Assembly: GCA_049322755.1 (NCBI GenBank)
Contig: JBMOQX010000073.1
Span: 124,001-188,000, forward strand
Length of the DNA stretch: 64,000 nucleotides
Reading direction: 5' to 3'
DNA from: DATIUV01 sp049322755
Lineage (GTDB): Bacteria; Pseudomonadota; Gammaproteobacteria; Burkholderiales; UBA6910
Made by a program: the position numbers and the translations under genes. The notes below the pieces were generated by a model, which worked only from the letters and a program-made list of their open reading frames with translations, did not search any database and was not told where the DNA came from. Shown in pieces: positions 59,218 to 64,000 of the stretch (positions are counted from its first letter, which is position 1; every line of letters starts with the position of its first letter).

Positions 59218-60524
59218 CCTCGATCCGCGGACGCCTGCTGGCCTGGCTGCTGGGGGGGCTCGCCGTCGCGATCCTGGCGGCGGGCGTTGCGATCTACTGG
59301 CGCGCGCAGACCGAGGTGGACGCGCTGCTCGACTACCAGCTGGAGCAGACCGCGGTGTCGCTGCGCAACCAGAGCCTGCTCTCGGTGGCGATCGGCGCCG
59401 AGGCGATCGAGAGCCCGGGGGCGGAGATGGTGGTGCAGATCTGGGATCGCGCCAGTGGCCTGGTGTACGTCTCCGACCGCGCGCGTCAGCTGCCGCTGGT
59501 GAGCCGCCGCGGCTTCAGCGATCTCACCGTCGACGGCGTGCGCTGGCGCGTCTACGCCCAGAGCTTCGGCCCGCGCGCGGTGCAGGTGGCGCAACCGGAG
59601 GCCGTGCGCCTGCGCCTGTCGGCGCGGGCGGCATTCGGCAACGTCGCGCCGTTTCTGCTCCTGCTGCCGTTTGCCGGCCTCGTGGTCTGGTTCGGCGTCG
59701 GCCGCGGGCTGGCGCCGCTCACCCAGCTCGCGGCACAGATCCGCAGCCGCACCCCGCGCACGCTCTCGCCCCTGCCGGAGCAGGATCTGCCGGACGAAGT
59801 GCGGCCGCTGGCCCACGCGCTCAACGACTTGCTGGAGCGGCTGGAAGCGGCCCTGGACGCCCAGCGCCAGTTCGTCGCCGACGCCGCCCACGAGCTGCGC
59901 ACGCCGCTCACCGCGGTGCGGCTGCAGACCCAGCTGCTGGACCGGGCGGCATCGGAGGCCGACAAGGCGGAGGCGCTGGATGCGCTGCGCGAAGGGCTCC
60001 GGCGCGCGTCCCATCTCACCGAGCAGCTGCTGGTGATGGCGCGCCTTGATCCGGACGCCGCGGTGCCCCGGGCGGAGCTGGACCTCGCGCAACTGGCGCG
60101 GGCGGTGGTGGCGGAGCTGGAGCCGCTGGCCCACGACCGCGGTGTCGACCTGGGCGCGCAACTGAGCGCGGCGGGGATCACGGGCGAAGCGGAGAACCTG
60201 CGCGCTTTGCTGCGCAACCTCGTCGATAACGCGGTGCGCTACACGCCGCGCGCGGGCCGCGTCGACGTGGCCGTGCGCGCGGACGGCGACGCCGCCACGC
60301 TCACCGTGGAAGATACCGGCCCGGGCATTGCGCCGCAGGAGCGCGGCCGGGTGTTCGACCGCTTCTACCGTGCGCCGGGCGCGGCGGCGGGCGGCAGCGG
60401 GCTGGGGCTCGCCATCGTCAGACGCGTGGCGGAGCGGCACGGCGCCAGCGTGACGCTGGAGGACCGGGCCGAGGGCCGCGGGTTGCGGGTCCGGGTGCGG
60501 TTTCCCGTGCGCCGGGCCGGCTGA
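59214..60524 (+). CDS. Membrane sensor histidine kinase (QseC-like)
   Basis: 436 residues. Two membrane helices (LLAWLLGGLAVAILAAGVAI near the N-terminus; VAPFLLLLPFAGLVVWFGVG near 145) flank a periplasmic sensor. A HAMP-like linker follows, then HisKA (FVADAAHELRTPLTAVRLQT, phospho-His) and HATPase (NLVDNAVRYTPR; EDTGPGIA; GSGLGLAIVRRVAERHG). It partners the response regulator just upstream. Family members sense cations, peptides or host signals; here the ligand is unknown. Confidence 0.93.
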   Translation: MTSIRGRLLAWLLGGLAVAILAAGVAIYWRAQTEVDALLDYQLEQTAVSLRNQSLLSVAIGAEAIESPGAEMVVQIWDRASGLVYVSDRARQLPLVSRRGFSDLTVDGVRWRVYAQSFGPRAVQVAQPEAVRLRLSARAAFGNVAPFLLLLPFAGLVVWFGVGRGLAPLTQLAAQIRSRTPRTLSPLPEQDLPDEVRPLAHALNDLLERLEAALDAQRQFVADAAHELRTPLTAVRLQTQLLDRAASEADKAEALDALREGLRRASHLTEQLLVMARLDPDAAVPRAELDLAQLARAVVAELEPLAHDRGVDLGAQLSAAGITGEAENLRALLRNLVDNAVRYTPRAGRVDVAVRADGDAATLTVEDTGPGIAPQERGRVFDRFYRAPGAAAGGSGLGLAIVRRVAERHGASVTLEDRAEGRGLRVRVRFPVRRAG

Positions 60525-60644
60525 CACCGCGGCGCCGGCGGCGCTGTTATCCTTGGCGCAGAGCTTGCATTCGTGCCATGTCATCGGCGCCGCCGGGGCG
60601 GCGTCGATCGGCGGGTTCCCGCACGCAACCAGGAGAATGCCGTC

Positions 60645-61232
60645 ATGAAAGAGAAGGCCCATCACGCCCGCCGCCGGCTGGCGGCGCCGCTGCTGGCGGT
60701 GGCGCTGACACTGGCGCTGCCGCCCGTCGTTTCCGCCGATCCGCCGCCGTGGGCGCCGGCCCACGGCTGGCGCAAGAAGCACGACCCGTACTACGTCGGC
60801 TATTCGGGAACGAAGTATCCCGACGACTACGGCATCTTCTCCGGCCGCTGCAACCGCGAAGCCATCGGTGCCGTCCTCGGCGGCGCGGTGGGCGCCGCGG
60901 TGGGATCGCAGATCGGCAAGGGCGACAGCCGGGCCGTGGCCACCATCATCGGCGCCGTGCTGGGCGCCACCGTCGGCGCCGCGATCGGACGCGACATGGA
61001 CAGCGAGGATCGCGCCTGCTTCGGCCACACCCTGGAGTTCGCCAAGCGCGGGCAGACGGTGACGTGGTCCAACCCGCGCGGCGTGACCTACGCGGTGACG
61101 CCGCGTTCGGACCTCACCAACGACGGCCGCAGGTGCCGCGAGTACGAATCGGCGGTGACGATCGACGGCCGGAAGGAGAAGACCCGGGGCCGCGCCTGCG
61201 ATGCGGGCGACGGCACCTGGAAGACGGTCTGA
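60645..61232 (+). CDS. Glycine-zipper periplasmic/outer-membrane protein
   Basis: 195 residues. Signal peptide (LAAPLLAVALTLALPPVVSA|DP). A glycine-zipper region (EAIGAVLGGAVGAAVGSQIG, IIGAVLGATVGAAIGRDMD) is followed by a SH3-like C-terminus (VTWSNPRGVTYAVTP, CREYESAVTIDG). Such proteins of the 17 kDa surface-antigen/RcnB neighbourhood associate with membranes; role unknown. AGGAG precedes ATG 60645. It is apparently a single gene. Confidence 0.8.
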   Translation: MKEKAHHARRRLAAPLLAVALTLALPPVVSADPPPWAPAHGWRKKHDPYYVGYSGTKYPDDYGIFSGRCNREAIGAVLGGAVGAAVGSQIGKGDSRAVATIIGAVLGATVGAAIGRDMDSEDRACFGHTLEFAKRGQTVTWSNPRGVTYAVTPRSDLTNDGRRCREYESAVTIDGRKEKTRGRACDAGDGTWKTV

Positions 61233-61259
61233 AGCGCAGCGCCGCCCGCAGCGCGGGGC

Positions 61260-61916
61260 CTACTCGAGGGACGGCGAGTCGCGATGCCCCGCGGCCAGGC
61301 GCGGGGCCATGAGGATCAGCAGGATGGCCGAGATCAGCGCCAGTATCGACCGCTGCAGCCACGGCGCCCGATCCCTGGGCGTCATTGCCGCGAGCGCGGC
61401 GGCACGGTTCTCCGGCGTGTCGTCGAGCCACGGTCCGTGAAGCACGACCACCCGCTCGCGCTTCAGCGGGTTGTCCGGGACGTAGGCGAAGACGATGATG
61501 CGCGTGCCCTCCTTCGGCCCCTGGAGCGGACGCCGGTACCAGTCCGGCTTCAGGCGCGTGAGGTTGCCGTCCTGCAGCTCGTAGTCCCGCGGGCGGCGCG
61601 GCGGCTCGAGGCGGAAATTGTAAGCGGCATTGGGCCGGAGCCCGCCGCGCAGCTTGGCCTCCACCCGCATCACGCCGTCGGGCGGGAACTCGTTGGTGGC
61701 GCCGACGTTGGCGATCTGCAGGATCGACACCGCCATCACGGCGTAATGCGGATCGGCCAGGTACGTGCGTGCTTCCGGCCAGTGGTTCGGGTGGCCGGCG
61801 CCGGCAGCGGCGGCCACCAGCAGGAACAGCCCGGCGGCGGCCCGCGCCAGCCGGCTTCCGGGCGCCGTATCGAGGGGAGTTACGCGATCCATGGCGCCAG
61901 TGCTCGCAAGACCCAT
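61260..61916 (-). CDS. Hypothetical membrane-attached protein
   Basis: 218 residues from ATG 61916 (ATG 61892 also possible). An N-terminal hydrophobic segment (ARAAAGLFLLVAAAAGAG) resembles a signal or anchor. A hydrophobic C-terminal helix (RSILALISAILLILMAPRLA) follows a soluble region of about 140 residues rich in Pro/Arg. I do not recognise the family. It runs opposite to the glycine-zipper gene and has no clear partners except other small membrane genes on the same strand. Confidence 0.55.
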   Translation of the reverse strand: MGLASTGAMDRVTPLDTAPGSRLARAAAGLFLLVAAAAGAGHPNHWPEARTYLADPHYAVMAVSILQIANVGATNEFPPDGVMRVEAKLRGGLRPNAAYNFRLEPPRRPRDYELQDGNLTRLKPDWYRRPLQGPKEGTRIIVFAYVPDNPLKRERVVVLHGPWLDDTPENRAAALAAMTPRDRAPWLQRSILALISAILLILMAPRLAAGHRDSPSLE

Positions 61917-62034
61917 GCCGCGGTCGCGGCGCCTGTCGCAACCTCATGAGGCCAATGCGTCCGGGTGCGGCGGGGGATCGCCCCGGGGCAACGGCGGAAG
62001 CGACGCGGCGCGGCGCAATCCGGCGCCCGGCGGC

Positions 62035-62382
62035 TCAGCGTACCTTCCAAAGATACAGGCAGATCGCAACGGTCACCGTCAGCACGCCCAGCGCGCCCGC
62101 CAGCGCCACGCCCAGCACGGCCGTGGCCGCCGTCGCCACGGCTCCGTCGGCGTCGTGGGGGAGCATGCGCAACAGCTGCAGCATCGTTGCGGACAGCAAC
62201 AGCCACTTGAGCGCGTAGCCCCACAGGTGTCCGAGCTGGGCGCGGTTGTGGCGGTACGCGGCGACGCTGGCGGAGGGGGAGTCCTGGCGCACGTCCTTCA
62301 GCAGCCAGAATGGCCAGATGAAGCGATACAGCATCTCGCGCAGGGAGACGTCGGCATCGCCGGTATCGGTGCTCGGTGCCAT
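62035..62382 (-). CDS. Small hypothetical membrane protein
   Basis: 115 residues. After an N-terminal soluble part (EMLYRFIWPFWLLKDV), two hydrophobic helices (YALKWLLLSATMLQLLRML; AVLGVALAGALGVLTVTVAI) end with LYLWKVR. The family is not recognised. It has the same strand as its neighbours at 62575 and 63030, which suggests but does not prove an operon. Confidence 0.5.
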   Translation of the reverse strand: MAPSTDTGDADVSLREMLYRFIWPFWLLKDVRQDSPSASVAAYRHNRAQLGHLWGYALKWLLLSATMLQLLRMLPHDADGAVATAATAVLGVALAGALGVLTVTVAICLYLWKVR

Positions 62383-62574
62383 GGGGACATTGTGGCGGAA
62401 GCTCTTCGGGCGCGCAAAGCGCTGCGCCCTGGCTTCGGTTCGACCCGGTCGGGCCCGGTGGCGGCGTCCGGCCGGAGGCCCGAACCGCCGCCTTGGCGCT
62501 GCCCGGGGTCGCCTGGCCGGTGGAGCCCTGCGCGCTGAACCGTCTCGGCCGCTCCAGCCGGCGGGGCCGCACCG

Positions 62575-63033
62575 CTACCAGCTGTGGAAGAAGTAACGCA
62601 GCCCGCCCAGCGGCGACAGGTAGAGTTTGCCGGGTTCGTGATGCGCGGGCTTGATGCGCACGATCCATCCGCCCAACACGTGCCAGCGGGCCGACTCGGG
62701 CACCAGCTCGATACGACCGAAATCCATGATCGGCGTGCGCGCCCACGCCAGCTCGCCATCGGGCGACGTCAGAACGAATACGGTGCGGGCGCGCCGGTCG
62801 GGCGTGTGGCGGGCCTCCAGCACGAACAGGGTGCGGCCGAACAGGACCAGCGGCGCGCGGCTGCCGGGCACCAGCTGGCCGGGGTCGCCGGCAAACTCGT
62901 CCGCGTAGAACGGGCCGTTGGCGAACGTGATGCGGGGCGTGAAGGCGTAGGCCGCGAACCAGGCGCCGAGAAGGGCGGCAATCAGCGCCGCAAACCGTTT
63001 GGCCCGCCGCGGCGCGGCGAGGTGCACAGTCAA
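62575..63033 (-). CDS. Hypothetical single-anchor protein
   Basis: 152 residues from TTG 63033, whose codon overlaps the stop of the upstream gene (TTGA); GTG 63027 is an alternative. An N-terminal anchor (FAALIAALLGAWFAAYAF) precedes a soluble beta-rich region (LVLFGRTLFVLEARH, TVFVLTSPDGELAWART, LGGWIVRIKPAHHEPG). The family is unknown. Coupling with the gene at 63030 suggests a shared function. Confidence 0.5.
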   Translation of the reverse strand: MTVHLAAPRRAKRFAALIAALLGAWFAAYAFTPRITFANGPFYADEFAGDPGQLVPGSRAPLVLFGRTLFVLEARHTPDRRARTVFVLTSPDGELAWARTPIMDFGRIELVPESARWHVLGGWIVRIKPAHHEPGKLYLSPLGGLRYFFHSW

Positions 63034-63476
63034 GGGGGCTCCTCCGTCGGGTAGGCGGCGCGCAGGGTGTCGACGGCCACCACCGTGGTGGCCACCACCA
63101 GCAGCGCGCTGGGCGCCATCGCCAGCCAGTCCGGCCCGGTCGGGAAAAGCCAGGCGCGGTGAATCCAGTAGCCGTGGGCGGCGATGTTGGCGAGGGCCAG
63201 CATCAGGTAACCGGCGGCGCCACCGCCGCTGACGACCCGGGGCCGCTCGCGCGAAAGCTTGACGGAGGCGAACACCATCAGGGCCACGGTGGCCAGCTGC
63301 AGGTGGTTGCGCAGATAGACGTCGAGCAGGAAGGCGATCCCCAGCATCGCCACCGGCACGTAGGCCAGCAGCGCGGCGCGCGCCACCACGGCAAAGCGCT
63401 CCAGCGCGTCGCGCGCGGGCGCGCCGCCGCCCCGGGCGGGTCGCGATCTGTCGAACATCTCACCACTGGGCGTCAT
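63030..63476 (-). CDS. Small hypothetical multi-span membrane protein
   Basis: 148 residues from ATG 63476; a GTG at 63512 is also in frame. Four hydrophobic helices are visible (AVVARAALLAYVPVAMLGIA, LQLATVALMVFASVKLS, GYLMLALANIAAHGYW, LAMAPSALLVVATTVVAVDT). The family is not recognised. It overlaps the downstream gene by four bases. Confidence 0.5.
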   Translation of the reverse strand: MTPSGEMFDRSRPARGGGAPARDALERFAVVARAALLAYVPVAMLGIAFLLDVYLRNHLQLATVALMVFASVKLSRERPRVVSGGGAAGYLMLALANIAAHGYWIHRAWLFPTGPDWLAMAPSALLVVATTVVAVDTLRAAYPTEEPP

Positions 63477-63644
63477 GGTCTCGACACGGTCCCTTTGAAA
63501 GACCGCGGACACCGGAGCCGCTTGCGTGGCGATCGGGGCCTGGGAGCGATGCGGCTCCGATCGGCCGTTGCGGCAGCTCCGGCTGTCCGCACGGCGTGTA
63601 TCGAGCAGGGGATGTGCCAGCGCCAGGGGCGGTTAACCAAAGTT

Positions 63645-64000
63645 ATGAAACTGGCATGGAACCGGGCGGAGACGCTGCTGCCGGTGCCGCTGAGCTGCTA
63701 TCTGCGCGACGCCGCGGCGGCGGTGTTCGTCCTGCTGTTCTGGCTGGTGCTGCTCACCATCATCTTCCACGAGCCGCTGCCCGAGCGGCTGACGCCGACG
63801 CTGTTCATACTCATCGCGCCTCCGGTAGCAGGCTTCATCTCCTACGAGGCGCTCACCGGCCAGTACGACCCCTTCGCCCGGGTGCTCTACTACGCGGCGC
63901 TGTTCCTCACCCTGCTGCAATTCACCCAGTGGCGGCGATTCGCGCGCCTGCGCTTCTCGCGGTGGCCCGCCGCGAGATCTGCGTCGAGGATGGGTGAGGC
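63645..64000 (+). CDS. TehA/SLAC1-like transporter fragment, lacking the N-terminal half, cut by window edge
   Basis: From ATG 63645 the frame stays open to the window end (118 codons). FVLLFWLVLLTIIFHEPLPE and RLTPTLFILIAPPVAGFISY then YDPFARVLYYAALFLTLLQF strongly resemble the C-terminal third of TehA/SLAC1 C4-dicarboxylate/anion channels as remembered. The first half (about 180 residues) is absent, and after QWRRFARLRF the expected sequence is lost. It is therefore probably a decayed fragment. The upstream 63513-63644 holds nothing recognisable. Confidence 0.55.
   Translation, partial: MKLAWNRAETLLPVPLSCYLRDAAAAVFVLLFWLVLLTIIFHEPLPERLTPTLFILIAPPVAGFISYEALTGQYDPFARVLYYAALFLTLLQFTQWRRFARLRFSRWPAARSASRMGE

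Overview
This is high-GC DNA from a hydrogen-oxidising proteobacterium, most likely a betaproteobacterium of the Burkholderiales/Rhodocyclales type. The main reason is gene order: the first hydrogenase locus follows the hoxKGZMLOQRTV-hypABFCDEX-hoxABCJ order known from Cupriavidus necator (Ralstonia eutropha) and relatives. A 100-N run at 24319-24418 shows that this is a scaffolded draft or metagenome assembly. No rRNA, tRNA or CRISPR array was found.

Layout. (1) 1-5467: a tungsten aldehyde oxidoreductase pair (aorA ferredoxin and aorB, cut by the left edge), a divergent sodium:solute symporter, and a CaiB-family enzyme resembling alpha-methylacyl-CoA racemase. (2) 5637-10509: two SirB-like membrane paralogues flank a more A/T-rich restriction-modification island (PvuII-like methyltransferase, small HTH protein, PD-(D/E)xK endonuclease) and an acyl-CoA synthetase. 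(3) 10804-33818: a membrane-bound, O2-tolerant (group 1d) uptake hydrogenase; its maturation genes; a full hypABFCDE set with hypX; then the H2-sensing system (HoxA, HoxB, HoxC, HoxJ) with a NikR-type nickel regulator inserted between hoxC and hoxJ. (4) 34017-52697: a second hydrogenase locus of group 2a (cyanobacterial HupSL / mycobacterial Huc type). It has its own HoxA-like activator with a degenerate receiver, a perfect sigma-54 promoter, a HupW-like protease, two paralogous four-cysteine small proteins, an OmpW-like porin, a TPR protein, small membrane proteins, a NifU-Rieske fusion, an NHL-repeat protein, a second full hypFCDEAB set with an embedded GmhA-like gene, and a NiCoT nickel permease. 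(5) 52841-64000: ordinary chromosomal genes: TonB, two DUF6279-like lipoproteins, NhaA, a DegP/DegQ protease, an OmpR/QseC-type two-component pair, a glycine-zipper protein, small membrane proteins and a TehA/SLAC1-like fragment.

How it fits together. The group 1d enzyme should feed electrons from H2 through HoxZ into the quinone pool under air. HoxBC (no Tat signal, no C-terminal extension on HoxC) should sense H2 and act through HoxJ on HoxA, an NtrC-type activator; a sigma-54-like element lies upstream of hoxK. The group 2a small subunit has only nine cluster-type cysteines, three per cluster. This fits a relay of three [3Fe-4S] clusters as described for Huc, the atmospheric-H2 enzyme of Mycobacterium smegmatis. 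Its promoter has a textbook -24/-12 element, and the adjacent activator has lost every receiver hallmark and carries GAFTNA instead of GAFTGA. That regulator-promoter pair, and the small Cys-rich proteins beside the enzyme, are the least explained parts of the window.

Limits: all family assignments come from reading the sequence and remembered family motifs. No database search was run.
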